This document shows positions 24,565-33,041 of a stretch of DNA of 64,000 bases, one piece after another. The notes below the pieces were generated by a model that worked only from the letters and a program-made list of their open reading frames with translations, did no database searches and was not told where the DNA came from. The stretch is from Hyphomonadaceae bacterium (lineage in GTDB: Bacteria > Pseudomonadota > Alphaproteobacteria > Caulobacterales > Hyphomonadaceae): assembly GCA_022844345.1 (NCBI GenBank), contig JALHLU010000001.1, positions 488,138 through 552,137 on the forward strand, in the 5' to 3' direction. A program made the position numbers and the translations under genes. Every line of letters begins with the position of its first letter. Position 1 is the stretch's first letter.

Positions 24565-25110
24565 CTAGGTCTCTGGAATTTCAAACCCGATCGTGGGCGT
24601 GCAGCTCTCATATCCCGGCCATTGCGACGTATCGAACTGGATCCAGTAGCCCCACTTTGAAATACGGCCCGGCGGATCGTCCTCAACCTTGGGGCCAATG
24701 ATGCCGTCGGCGGCGTCTGGCCAGATTTCGCACTCCTCGAAACAGCGCTCGATCCATCCTCGCCCGAACCAGGCATCGCCGCGATAAAAATCTGCGCGTA
24801 CCCAAAAGCTTGGGGCAATTGAAAGCTCGATGCGTCCATTGATGGCGTTTGAAAGAATGATAAGCGCATCTTGATCCGTTTCGCGCGCCACGTTCACCGC
24901 AATGTCCCGTCCCGCGCGGTCACGCCAGATCGGAGAAAATCGGGCAAATCCGCACAGCAAAGACAAGAGCCCTTGCGCGGAAGCCAGCGTCGGCGGCCCA
25001 TCACCGTCCCATGCAAAATGAGGTGCGCGGATTGGCGGGCATGGCTGCATACGCGCAGGAAACTTGGTTCGAGGCGGCAGGTCAATCGCCGCACCGGCCT
25101 TGAGACGCAC
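24565..25110 (-). CDS. Hypothetical protein (accessory patch)
   Basis: 181 aa, or about 161 aa from the internal ATG at 25050. No signal peptide or membrane helix. Rich in Trp and Asp: GRGWIERCFEECEIWPDAADG and KWGYWIQFDTSQW near the C-terminus, with ARETDQDALIILSNAI in the middle. No family is recognised. Its codons are less GC-biased than those of neighbouring genes. Together with the convergent gene at 24068-24547 it forms an accessory pair between rsgA/DUF6894 and the hydrolase. Confidence 0.6.
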   Translation of the reverse strand: MRLKAGAAIDLPPRTKFPARMQPCPPIRAPHFAWDGDGPPTLASAQGLLSLLCGFARFSPIWRDRAGRDIAVNVARETDQDALIILSNAINGRIELSIAPSFWVRADFYRGDAWFGRGWIERCFEECEIWPDAADGIIGPKVEDDPPGRISKWGYWIQFDTSQWPGYESCTPTIGFEIPET

Positions 25111-25185
25111 AAGGCTGGAGTTGGCCCGCCATGATGTCCCAAGGTCGCGCCGCCCATGCGTCCGATAGACAGATTTTGGCGCGCT

Positions 25186-25977
25186 TCACCCCTGCCTCTT
25201 TTCCACCTGCTCCACCATCGCCAGCACAGTCGCGATCATGCGCTGGATGTCCTGCGGTCTTGAGAGGCGGTGGTCGGCATCCTTGATGAGGGTCCAGGCG
25301 ACGTCGCGTGTGCGGAGTTTGTCGGCGAGGTCGAGGGAGTGGGTCCAGGGCACGTCGGTGTCGAGGCCGCCGTGGAGGATGCGAACGGGGATGTCGAGGG
25401 GAATTTCGGAGTCGAGGATGTTCCAGTCCCTGCCCTCCTCGATCAGCATCTTGGTGATGGGATAGCCGGCGGGGTCATACGGAGAGGGGCGGGTCCAGTG
25501 GCCCTGTTCCATGATCTGGCGTTTCTGGCTGTCGTCGAAGCCTGCCCACATCAGCTTGTCTGTGAAGTCGGGCGCAGGGGCGAGAAGGACGAGGGCTTTC
25601 ACGCGCTCGGGCCGGGCGAGGGCTGCGAGCAGCGCCATCCAGCCGCCCATGGAGGAGCCGACGAGGACGAGCGGGCCTTGCGTCAGCTGGTCGATGATGG
25701 CGAGGGCGTCGGAGCGCCAGCGGCCGATTGTTCCATCGGCGAACGCTCCATCGCTTTCGCCGTGGCCGAGATAGTCGAAGCGGGTGAAGCTGCGGCCGGT
25801 GGCGGCGACGGCTTCGTGGAGCAGGCTCGCCTTCTCGCCCAGCATGTCGGAGTGGAAACCGCCGAGCCAGACGACGCTGGCGTGGTGCGGGTCGGCATGG
25901 GCGGGCGAGGCGGAGCTGCTGCGATAGGCGAGCTTTGCGCCGGCATGTTCGAGGAAGCTGGGCGGGGTGGTGTTCAT
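25186..25977 (-). CDS. Alpha/beta hydrolase (ABHD10/thioesterase-like)
   Basis: 263 aa alpha/beta hydrolase. Oxyanion/early strand region VVWLGGFHSDMLG; FDYLGHGESDGAF; nucleophile elbow GSSMGGWMAL (Ser at about 105). Acid in HGGLDTDVPW and His in DADHRLSRPQ complete the triad. The GGFHSDM start and the pattern of the lid are those of the family annotated as palmitoyl-protein thioesterase ABHD10-like or alpha/beta hydrolase in alphaproteobacteria. The physiological substrate is unknown. Divergent from the glycosyltransferase gene with 67 bp between starts. Confidence 0.88.
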   Translation of the reverse strand: MNTTPPSFLEHAGAKLAYRSSSASPAHADPHHASVVWLGGFHSDMLGEKASLLHEAVAATGRSFTRFDYLGHGESDGAFADGTIGRWRSDALAIIDQLTQGPLVLVGSSMGGWMALLAALARPERVKALVLLAPAPDFTDKLMWAGFDDSQKRQIMEQGHWTRPSPYDPAGYPITKMLIEEGRDWNILDSEIPLDIPVRILHGGLDTDVPWTHSLDLADKLRTRDVAWTLIKDADHRLSRPQDIQRMIATVLAMVEQVEKRQG

Positions 25978-26044
25978 GCGGCTGGTTCTGATCGGTTTGC
26001 GCCGGGATGAAAAGGCTCTATGGGAGCGACGGGGATAACGGACA

Positions 26045-27223
26045 GTGGAGTATGGACGCTTGTCGCTTCAGGGCGCCGCGATCCTTCAGGTCATTCCGCA
26101 TCTGGGCGCAGGCGGCGCCGAGCGGACGACGATCGAGGTAGCCGAGGCGCTGAAGGCGGCCGGGGCGATCCCGATTGTCGCCAGCGTGGGCGGGCGGCTG
26201 GAGGGCGAGTTGGGGCGCGTGGGCGGGGAACTGATCCGCATCGACAGCCTGGCGACCAAGAACCCGCTGCAGGTATGGCTGAATGCCGGCGTGCTGGCGA
26301 AGATAGCGCGCGAGCGGGGCGTGACGCTGATCCATGCCCGCAGCCGGGCGCCGGGGTGGAGCGCGTACTGGGCGGCGAAGCGGATGAAGCTGCCGTTCGT
26401 GACGACGTATCATGGCGTCTACAATGCGAAGTCGGGGCTGAAGCGCTGGTATAATTCGGTGATGGCCCGCGGCGACCGGGTGATCGCCAATTCGGACTAC
26501 ACGGCGGCGCATGTGCGCCAGCAGCACCCGGATGCTGCGAGCCGGATCGTAACCATCCATCGCGGCGTCGACATTGCGCGCTTCTCGCCCGAGGCGGTGA
26601 ACGAGGTGCGGCGTGCATCGTTGCGGAAGGCGTGGCGGCTGGATGAGCAGTCTGGCGCGGTGATCCTGCTGCCGGCCCGGATGACGGGGTGGAAGGGCCA
26701 TCGCGAGGCGATTGCGGCGGCGGGATTGCTGGCGAAGCAGCAGCCGGAAGCGCGCTGGAGCCTAGTGTTCGTGGGCGACCATCAGGGGCGGCTGGATTAT
26801 GTGGCGGAGCTGGCCGAGCTGATCTCGCAGCATGGCGTTGACGCGCGCGTTCGTATGGCCGGGCATTGCGATGACATGCCGGCGGCCCTTGCCCTTTCGG
26901 ACATCGTGATTGCACCTTCCAGCGAACCAGAGGCATTCGGGCGCGTTGCGGCCGAAGCGGGAGCGATGGGCGTTCCCGCGGTGGGCTCGGCCATCGGCGC
27001 ACAGGGAGAGATCATCGTGGACGGGGAGACCGGCCTGATCGTTCCGCCGCGCGATCCGGCCGCGCTGGCGGCGGCCATGGAACGGCTTCTGGCAATGGAC
27101 AGGACCGGCCGGAACGCGATGGGCGGCAAGGCCAGAGTGCGGATTGGCGAGCGGTTTACGACATCTGCGCTTCAGAAGGCGACGCTTGCAGTCTATGAAG
27201 GGCTGATGGACCGGTCCAAATGA
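26045..27223 (+). CDS. Glycosyltransferase family 4
   Basis: 392 aa from a GTG, or 387 aa from a TTG at 26060 that has GGAG nine bases upstream. GT4 (GT-B fold) features: N-terminal donor-acceptor region VIPHLGAGGAERTTIEVA, a HARSRAPGW motif, VTTYHGVYN, NSDYTAAHV, VTIHRGVDIARFSP and the C-terminal SEPEAFGRVAAEAGAMGVP (E-x7-E). Such enzymes transfer sugars during lipopolysaccharide core or capsule synthesis. It overlaps the next gene, a GT9, by 4 bp (ATGA), so the two enzymes work on the same product. Confidence 0.9.
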   Translation: MEYGRLSLQGAAILQVIPHLGAGGAERTTIEVAEALKAAGAIPIVASVGGRLEGELGRVGGELIRIDSLATKNPLQVWLNAGVLAKIARERGVTLIHARSRAPGWSAYWAAKRMKLPFVTTYHGVYNAKSGLKRWYNSVMARGDRVIANSDYTAAHVRQQHPDAASRIVTIHRGVDIARFSPEAVNEVRRASLRKAWRLDEQSGAVILLPARMTGWKGHREAIAAAGLLAKQQPEARWSLVFVGDHQGRLDYVAELAELISQHGVDARVRMAGHCDDMPAALALSDIVIAPSSEPEAFGRVAAEAGAMGVPAVGSAIGAQGEIIVDGETGLIVPPRDPAALAAAMERLLAMDRTGRNAMGGKARVRIGERFTTSALQKATLAVYEGLMDRSK

Positions 27224-28413
27224 GTGCGCCACCGAACTATACGCCGCCGCCCAACCCGGGCGACACGCTGCGCCGCGTGCTTGTGATCAAGCTGGGCGCG
27301 ATGGGCGATTTCATGCAGGCGCTCGGCGCTTTCCGGGTCGTGCGGGCGACCCATCCGTCGGCCCGGATCACGCTGCTGACCACCCCGCCCTATGAGGCTT
27401 TCGCCAAGGCGTGCCCGTTTTTCGATATCGTCGAGGCCGATGGCCGCCCCAAGGACCTTAAGGGCAAGGCCGACCTGATCCGCCGGCTGCGCACGGCCGG
27501 ATACGACATGGTCTACGACTTCCAGAACAATGACCGGACCACGCAGTACTTCATGGGGCTGTCGGGCAAGAAGCCGCTGTGGTCGGGGCATGCCAAGGGC
27601 GCATCCCACCAGCACATGAACCCCGATCGCGGGAACATGCACAATTTCGACCGGCTGGCCGAACAGCTGCGTCATGCCGGGCTTGGGCCCAAGCCGCAGG
27701 GAGATCCGAGCGGGTGGGTGATCGGCCAGGACCTGATGCCGAGCGTGGACTGGGTGCGCCCGGCCTTCCGCGATCCGCCGCGCTTCCAGCCCGCCTTTTT
27801 CGGCCTAAACGGCCCCTATGCCCTGATGATCCCGGGGTCTTCGGCGGAACACCCTGAAAAACGCTGGCCGGTGGATCGTTTTGTGAAAATCGCCAACTGG
27901 CTGGCCGATGGCGGCATCACGCCGGTTGTGCTGGGCGGCAAGGACGAGGGTGATATCGGGGCCCAGATCAACCGCAAGGAACCACGGGCCAAGAACCTGG
28001 TGGGGCGGACCGACCTGTTCCAGCTGGCGACGCTGGCCCAGCGGGCGGAACTGGCGATTGGCGGGGATACCGGCCCAATGCACCTGGCCGCCGCCGCCCG
28101 GACGCCGGGCGTCTGCCTGTTCGCGCAGGACTGGACCGAGGCCATGGAACAGGAAATGCGGACCGTATGGGACCCGCAGACCCGGCTGGGCCGCGCCGCG
28201 CCGCGCGGCGGGCCGATGATGATCGTCTATGCAGCCTCTCTCGACGGAATCAGTGTCTTTGACGTCAAGCAGGCGGCGTTCCGTCTGGGGGTGCTGCCAG
28301 CCGGTATGAAGCCCGAGCCTGCGGCTGCGCCGGCTGCCGCAACCGTGGAGCCTGCGCCACAGGAACCTGCCGCCGATACGGAACAGGCGCTTGCGAGTGG
28401 TTCCGATTCTTGA
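27220..28413 (+). CDS. Glycosyltransferase family 9 (heptosyltransferase-like)
   Basis: 397 aa. GT9/ADP-heptose:LPS heptosyltransferase fold: VLVIKLGAMGDFMQALGAF at the start, MIPGSSAEHPEKRWPVDRF in the middle and AIGGDTGPMHLAAAARTPG near the C-terminus. The last 45 residues are an Ala/Pro-rich tail, not typical of the family. Members act at the inner leaflet in LPS core synthesis. The stop is 57 bp before the infC start and in the same frame. Confidence 0.9.
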   Translation: MSAPPNYTPPPNPGDTLRRVLVIKLGAMGDFMQALGAFRVVRATHPSARITLLTTPPYEAFAKACPFFDIVEADGRPKDLKGKADLIRRLRTAGYDMVYDFQNNDRTTQYFMGLSGKKPLWSGHAKGASHQHMNPDRGNMHNFDRLAEQLRHAGLGPKPQGDPSGWVIGQDLMPSVDWVRPAFRDPPRFQPAFFGLNGPYALMIPGSSAEHPEKRWPVDRFVKIANWLADGGITPVVLGGKDEGDIGAQINRKEPRAKNLVGRTDLFQLATLAQRAELAIGGDTGPMHLAAAARTPGVCLFAQDWTEAMEQEMRTVWDPQTRLGRAAPRGGPMMIVYAASLDGISVFDVKQAAFRLGVLPAGMKPEPAAAPAAATVEPAPQEPAADTEQALASGSDS

Positions 28414-28459
28414 ATATTTGCGCCGGAACGGGCATATTCCCCGCCCGACCAGTCACCAT

Positions 28460-28473
28460 GGAGAACTACAATC
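28460..28473 (+). promoter_or_regulatory. infC ribosome-binding site and ATC start codon
   Basis: GGAGA (28460-28464) is followed by six bases and ATC at 28471. In the infC frame there is no ATG, GTG or TTG between the preceding stop codon (28411-28413) and the conserved INEDIR block, so ATC is the only start with a suitable ribosome-binding site. The ATG at 28458 is in another frame. Rare AUU/AUC/AUA-type starts in infC allow IF-3 to repress its own translation, as known from E. coli. Confidence 0.85.
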
Positions 28474-29010
28474 GCTCAGCGTCCGCAAGCGGCCCAGTCG
28501 CCCAAGAAGGAAGGTCCGCAGATCAACGAGGACATTCGCGCGCCGCGCGTCCTCCTGATTGACGAAAAAGGCGAGAAGCAGGGCGAGATGCCGCTCGAAG
28601 CCGCGCTCGATGCGGCGAAGGAAGCTGGACTCGACCTCGTGATGGTCGCGCCCGACAACGAGCCGCCGGTCGTGAAGATTTCCGACTACGGCAAGCAGCG
28701 CTTCGCCGAGCAGAAGAAGAAGGCCGAAGCCCGCAAGAAGCAGAAGTCGGCTGACCTCAAAGAGATCAAGCTTCGTCCGAACATCGACAAGCACGATTAC
28801 GAAGTGAAGGGTCGCTCGATCCGCCGCTTCTTCGAGGAAGGCGACAAGGTGAAGATCACCATGCGATTCCGCGGCCGTGAGATGGCTCACCAGAACATCG
28901 GCATGGAATTGCTGATCAAGGTGAAGGCCGAATTCGCCGACGTCGCGAAGGTGGAATCCGAGCCGAGGCTCGAAGGCCGCCAGATGGTGATGGTGCTGTC
29001 GCCGCGCTGA
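28471..29010 (+). CDS. infC: Translation initiation factor IF-3
   Basis: 179 aa starting at the ATC at 28471. The N-terminal domain has [38 protein letters not shown] and a basic linker ([12 protein letters not shown]). The C-terminal domain has [17 protein letters not shown] and [22 protein letters not shown]-3 binds the 30S platform, prevents premature 50S joining and checks the start codon. The rpmI and rplT genes, usually directly downstream, are here 4 kb away behind six other genes. The gene follows the GT9 gene by 57 bp without an obvious terminator. Confidence 0.95.
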   Translation: MAQRPQAAQSPKKEGPQINEDIRAPRVLLIDEKGEKQGEMPLEAALDAAKEAGLDLVMVAPDNEPPVVKISDYGKQRFAEQKKKAEARKKQKSADLKEIKLRPNIDKHDYEVKGRSIRRFFEEGDKVKITMRFRGREMAHQNIGMELLIKVKAEFADVAKVESEPRLEGRQMVMVLSPR

Positions 29011-29052
29011 GGCGTTGGGGACGGCGGTCTGCAAAATTGTGGGAGTAGCGCG

Positions 29053-29814
29053 ATGCCTGCTGTGATTGGGCGCGTGAAGGCTGGTCGTGCTGGTGCTGGC
29101 CTTTGCGCGCTTGCGCTTGTGCTGGCGTCTGGCTGCGGCGCAGCTGAAGTGATCGCCACCAACAGTGACGGCCCATCGCCTTCGCGGGGCGTGACCTCGC
29201 TGCAGACCGCGCCGTATGACGATGCAGGCGCGCCAGTGCACGCAACGCCGGCCCCGCCAGCGGCCAGTACGCCGGGTGTGCAGGCGCCGGTTGTGCCCGG
29301 ACCGGACGGTGACCTGCCCGACTTCACGTCGATCGCGGCGAACTTCAATCCGGCCATCCAGCGTTTCGTGTGGGTGCTGCCGCCCGGCGTACATGGCGAA
29401 GGGCCGTGGGGCTTCACCGTGCAGGTGCGCCACCGGGGCGAGGTGAAGCACGAGGGCGAGATGCCGCTGGTTGCCGAAAAACTGCAGGGCGGCTCGCGCC
29501 CGGAATACCCGGCGGGCTACGAGATCATCCGCCTCACTGACGATGGCAAATGGGCCGAGCGGTCGTCGGCGCTGGACAAGGTGATCCTGGGGATCATCGA
29601 GCAATATGGGCGCGGCGATGGCGAGGTGGAGTTCGCCAACAAGCTGAACCTGTCGCTGGAGCCAGCCGCGCGGCAGCTTTACTGCGTCGAAGGCAAGGTG
29701 GCGGATATCCGGCTGTACGTGGAAGAGACAGGCAAGGCCGAGCTCGTGCCCATGATGGAGGTTGCGAACGAGGCGTTCAGCCGGATCGCGATCCTGCAGG
29801 GATGTGATGACTGA
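29053..29814 (+). CDS. Hypothetical lipoprotein
   Basis: 253 aa. Signal peptide with lipobox LASGC (Cys at about 28), so exported and probably lipid-anchored. A Pro/Ala/Thr-rich linker follows (about 45-85). The C-terminal domain is about 150 aa with NPAIQRFVWVLPPGVHGEG, SRPEYPAGYEIIRL and FANKLNLSLEPAARQLYC. No family recognised. It starts 42 bp after infC. Two further lipoproteins follow downstream. Confidence 0.7.
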   Translation: MPAVIGRVKAGRAGAGLCALALVLASGCGAAEVIATNSDGPSPSRGVTSLQTAPYDDAGAPVHATPAPPAASTPGVQAPVVPGPDGDLPDFTSIAANFNPAIQRFVWVLPPGVHGEGPWGFTVQVRHRGEVKHEGEMPLVAEKLQGGSRPEYPAGYEIIRLTDDGKWAERSSALDKVILGIIEQYGRGDGEVEFANKLNLSLEPAARQLYCVEGKVADIRLYVEETGKAELVPMMEVANEAFSRIAILQGCDD

Positions 29815-29877
29815 GACTGCCTGCCCCTAACTGACGGTTCACTTGCAGGCCCGGGGGAAAGAACTAATCTCCTTTCC

Positions 29878-30225
29878 ATGAAACACATTCTTGCAGCCTG
29901 CATCGCCGGGATCGCGCTTGTGGCGTGCTCTCCTCCTGCATCAGACACGGCCGCTTCGGGGCCTGTTGCGGCCGGTGAGGTTGCGCCGGAAGCCAACCCG
30001 GCGCCTCCGCCTGTGGGGGCTGACCCCGCCCTGCCGGACACCTGCGGCATGGCCCAGCATGCAGCCCTGGCCGGACAACCGATCACGGCCGCTGGCGTGC
30101 CCGCAGAAAGCCCGCAGGTGCGCCATATCCGTCCTGACTCGCAGGTCACGATGGATTTCAGCCCGACGCGGCTGAACATCGACATTAGCGCGGACGGCGT
30201 GATCACCGGCTTCCGCTGCGGCTGA
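29878..30225 (+). CDS. I78-type peptidase inhibitor lipoprotein, copy 1
   Basis: 115 aa. Lipobox LVAC (Cys17), an Ala/Pro-rich linker, then the inhibitor domain from DTCGMAQHAALAGQPITAAG to VRHIRPDSQVTMDFSPTRLN and IDISADGVITGFRCG. The GQP(I/L) motif, the R-x-x-R-P-x-x-x-V-T-M-D block and the flanking Cys pair are those of the I78 (potato inhibitor I-like) family of bacterial peptidase inhibitors. No clear Shine-Dalgarno sequence precedes the ATG. A TTGCAG-16-TAATCT promoter-like pair ends eight bases upstream of the start. Confidence 0.85.
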   Translation: MKHILAACIAGIALVACSPPASDTAASGPVAAGEVAPEANPAPPPVGADPALPDTCGMAQHAALAGQPITAAGVPAESPQVRHIRPDSQVTMDFSPTRLNIDISADGVITGFRCG

Positions 30226-30281
30226 TCCTGAGGAGCGGCGCCAGTCCTTCCCTTGGCCAGCATTGCCTTTGGAGTGACGGC

Positions 30282-30584
30282 ATGATGCGCGCTGCAATGA
30301 TGACGTGTGTGTTGGCCTTGATGGCGGCGTGCGCGGCGGGACCGGACCCGGCCCCCGCAGAGCCGGCGAACCCCGCCCTGCCCGCACTGACTGAAGATAC
30401 GTGCGGGGCGAGCATGTATGGCGAGTTGATCGGCAGGCCGATAACGGGACCGGGCGTGCCGGGAGAGAGCCGCTTCAATCGCCGGATCCTGCCGGGCACG
30501 CAGGTTACGATGGACTATGTCCCCCAGCGGATGAACATCGAGGCCAATGCGCAAGGCGTGATCGAGAAGATTACCTGCGGTTGA
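30282..30584 (+). CDS. I78-type peptidase inhibitor lipoprotein, copy 2
   Basis: 100 aa, paralogue of the preceding gene: lipobox MAAC (Cys16), short linker, then DTCGASMYGELIGRPITGPG, NRRILPGTQVTMDYVPQRMN and IEANAQGVIEKITCG. The two domains align along their length and share the Cys pair, the I-G-R/Q-P-I motif and the V-T-M-D block. The copies are 56 bp apart, so this is a tandem duplication with diverged reactive loop (ITAAGVPAES against ITGPGVPGES). Confidence 0.85.
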   Translation: MMRAAMMTCVLALMAACAAGPDPAPAEPANPALPALTEDTCGASMYGELIGRPITGPGVPGESRFNRRILPGTQVTMDYVPQRMNIEANAQGVIEKITCG

Positions 30585-30673
30585 TTTTCTGCGATCGGAT
30601 GTAACCTTCCGGCACGCTGCCGCGAACCAGCCTTGTGGCCGCCCGTTGTTCGCGCCAGCCGTGGAGGGATTCA

Positions 30674-31255
30674 ATGAAGAACCTGCTCGCCGCCATCCTG
30701 TTGGCGTCTGTTTCCGCTGGCGCCATTGCGGCGCCCGGGCTGAACGCAATGGCGCAGGTCCCGGCGGGCATGGAGCTGGGACCGAAGGTTGGCGCCAAGG
30801 CCCCGGCGTTTTCGGTGGTGGACACGGCGGGATCGAGCCAGACGCTGGCCTCCATCGCCGGCGCGAAGGGCGTGACGCTGGTGTTCGTGCGGTCGGCCGA
30901 CTGGTGCCCGTTCTGCAAGGCGCAGCTCAAGAACCTCAACGCGGTGGCGGGCGATCTGGAAAAACTGGGCTGGCCGATGGTTGCGGTGTCGTATGACCCG
31001 ACCGAATTGCTGGGGGGATTCGCCAAGGCGAACGGGCTTGTCTATCCGCTGATGTCCGACCCCGGCTCCAAGGCGATCGATGCATTTGGCATACGCAATG
31101 AGGGCGTGAGCGGAAGCCCCCGTTTCAATGGCATTCCGCATCCGATCATCCTGTTCATTGCGAAGGACGGCACGGTGAAGGCCAAGCTGTATGAAGAGGC
31201 CTACCAGAAGCGGCCGCCCAGCGAAGTGGTGCTGAGCACGGCGAAGGGCCTCTAG
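30674..31255 (+). CDS. Exported peroxiredoxin-like (AhpC/TSA) thioredoxin-fold protein
   Basis: 193 aa from the ATG at 30674, preceded by GGAGGG. A signal peptide (MKNLLAAILLASVSAGAIAA) is followed by a thioredoxin-fold domain: VGAKAPAFSVVDTAG, VTLVFVRSADWCPFCKAQLK with a C-x-x-C pair, VAVSYDPTELLGGFAKAN and the cis-Pro segment IPHPIILFIAKDG. It belongs to the AhpC/TSA or redoxin family and probably acts as a periplasmic thiol peroxidase or reductase. Confidence 0.85.
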   Translation: MKNLLAAILLASVSAGAIAAPGLNAMAQVPAGMELGPKVGAKAPAFSVVDTAGSSQTLASIAGAKGVTLVFVRSADWCPFCKAQLKNLNAVAGDLEKLGWPMVAVSYDPTELLGGFAKANGLVYPLMSDPGSKAIDAFGIRNEGVSGSPRFNGIPHPIILFIAKDGTVKAKLYEEAYQKRPPSEVVLSTAKGL

Positions 31256-31350
31256 CGGGCAAGCAGCATCCGTTTGCCCGGCAGGGCGGACTGCGATAAG
31301 GCGGAGCGCCGACGCATTGGGGCCGGCCCGGTCAGCATGGCGGATCGCAC

Positions 31351-32460
31351 TTGAAGCGACAGTTCCTTGTGTTCGCGGACAAGATGTTCGCGCGGTCCGA
31401 GGGGTTCATCCACCAATCGTATAAGGCATTCGACCAGCTGCAGCCGGTTTTCATCGGCAGCGAGCTGCGCAGCGAGGCGCCGGCGGGGACGAAGGCGATT
31501 GCGCTCAATCCGCTGCATGGGTTGCTGGGCGAGACCGGGTTCAAGCAGTTCGGGCTGGTGTCGGCGAAGCTGAAGGCGCGCCTGCTGGCGGAAAAGCCCG
31601 CGCTGATCCATGCGCACTTTGGCAAGTCGGCGGCGTACGCCCTGCCCCTGTCGCGGGCGCTGGGTGTGCCGCTGGTGGTGACCTATCACGGGGGTGACGC
31701 GACCAAGACGGCGAACACGCGCAACAGCGCGCTGCGTGTCTACAATCGCAGACGGGCGCAGCTGTGGCGGGATGCGGCGCTGATCGTGCCGGTGTCGGAG
31801 TTCATCCGGGACGAGCTGGCGAAGGCGGGATGTCCTGCAGACAAGATGACCGTGAACTATAACGGCGCTGATCCGGGACGCTTTGCGCCCGGCGACAAGA
31901 CGAAGCTGATCCTGTTTGCCGGGCGGTGGGTGGAGAAGAAGGGGATCGACACGCTGGTGTCGGCGCTGATCGCAGTGCGGGAGCAGCTGACAGGATGGCG
32001 CGTGCGGCTGGTGGGCGATGGACCGCTGAAGCCGCAGCTGGAGACGCAGCTGAAGGCGGCGGGGCTGGAGGTGGAGCTGCCGGGGTGGGTCGCGCCCGAG
32101 GACATGCCGCGCCACTTTGCCGAGGCGATGATCGTGTGCGTGCCTTCAAGGCGCGCGGCGACGGGGGACGCAGAGGGGCTGCCGACCGTGTGCATCGAGG
32201 CGATGCTGTCAGGTTGCGCCATCGCGGCGACGCGCCATGCGGGGATTCCCGAGTGCGTGAAGGACGGTGTTACGGGCCTTCTGGTTGGCGAGAGAGATCA
32301 TGCGGCGCTGGGCGAGCGACTGGTGCGCATGACGGGAGACGTTCAGGCGACGCTGGCGATGGGCGCCGCAGGACGCGAACTGGCGCTGAAGGATTTCAAC
32401 CTCGAGCGCCAGTCGGCCAGCTTGCAGGATGTGCTGCTTGGTGTGGCGAAGAAGAGTTAG
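31351..32460 (+). CDS. Glycosyltransferase family 4
   Basis: 369 aa with a TTG start (no in-frame ATG nearby upstream). GT-B fold: KPALIHAHFGKSAAYALP, VVTYHGGDATKT, VSEFIRDELAKAG, LILFAGRWVEKKGID, VRLVGDGPLKPQLE, and the C-terminal GDAEGLPTVCIEAMLSGCA (E-x7-E). It resembles the colanic acid/exopolysaccharide GT4 type. Its last 4 bases overlap the convergent YeaQ-type gene. Confidence 0.88.
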   Translation: MKRQFLVFADKMFARSEGFIHQSYKAFDQLQPVFIGSELRSEAPAGTKAIALNPLHGLLGETGFKQFGLVSAKLKARLLAEKPALIHAHFGKSAAYALPLSRALGVPLVVTYHGGDATKTANTRNSALRVYNRRRAQLWRDAALIVPVSEFIRDELAKAGCPADKMTVNYNGADPGRFAPGDKTKLILFAGRWVEKKGIDTLVSALIAVREQLTGWRVRLVGDGPLKPQLETQLKAAGLEVELPGWVAPEDMPRHFAEAMIVCVPSRRAATGDAEGLPTVCIEAMLSGCAIAATRHAGIPECVKDGVTGLLVGERDHAALGERLVRMTGDVQATLAMGAAGRELALKDFNLERQSASLQDVLLGVAKKS

Positions 32461-32720
32461 GCCGCTCGACGGATCAGTGAGAGCAGGATCAGCACGATGA
32501 TCGCGCCGACCATGGCGTAGAGGATGCTGGTGACCAGCGCATTGCCGACCGAGAAGCTGAGGCCGAGTTGCGGCAGAAGCCAGGACGACAGCAGCGCGCC
32601 GAGAATGCCGATCACGATATTGCCCATGATGCCGAAGCCGGCGCCCTTGACGATGAGGCCGGCAAGCCAGCCGCCGATGCCGCCGATGATGAGCGCAATG
32701 AGGACGCTTTCGAGTGTCAT
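32457..32720 (-). CDS. GlsB/YeaQ/YmgE-family membrane protein
   Basis: 87 aa, three transmembrane helices. The family mark is LIIGGIGGWLAGLIVKGAGFG followed by MGNIVIGILGALL. Such proteins are induced by stress in several bacteria; biochemical role unknown. Convergent with the glycosyltransferase gene, overlapping by 4 bp. The 320-bp gap after it (32721-33041) holds the promoter and leader of the ribosomal protein operon. Confidence 0.88.
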   Translation of the reverse strand: MTLESVLIALIIGGIGGWLAGLIVKGAGFGIMGNIVIGILGALLSSWLLPQLGLSFSVGNALVTSILYAMVGAIIVLILLSLIRRAA

Positions 32721-32892
32721 GGAGTGTCTCCCTGGGGGCGGATCGGCCCGTATGCGGAGGGCGTCCCGACCGGGCGGCAGCCTGACAAGGCTCGCTGACG
32801 GTCATGCGGCGACAGGCCGGCCCGGGTTAACAATGGTCCAGCGCCACAGAAGTTCCGTGACGAGCCCTGCCCCTGCCTTGCGTCTGGACGCC

Positions 32893-32920
32893 TTGCTTTT
32901 CCGCCTTTCCCGCGTATAAC
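32893..32920 (+). promoter_or_regulatory. Sigma-70-like promoter of rpmI-rplT-pheST
   Basis: TTGCTT (32893-32898), 16 bp spacer, TATAAC (32915-32920) in the right orientation, 121 bp upstream of the rpmI start. The remaining leader of more than 100 nt is compatible with L20-type autoregulation of this operon, but I see no convincing pseudoknot or terminator by eye. Confidence 0.6.
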
Positions 32921-33041
32921 CCGCCCCTTCCACAGGACCGGACAGGCTAATGGCATGCCTCCCGGGACTTATTTCAGGCGTCGCGCCGTTGATTTTCTTC
33001 GGAAAATTTTCGGGTCGGACTGTCGCCAACAGGAGATGAAA

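Noticed and set aside
28458-28460. ATG just before infC as its start codon
   Set aside because: It is not in the infC reading frame.
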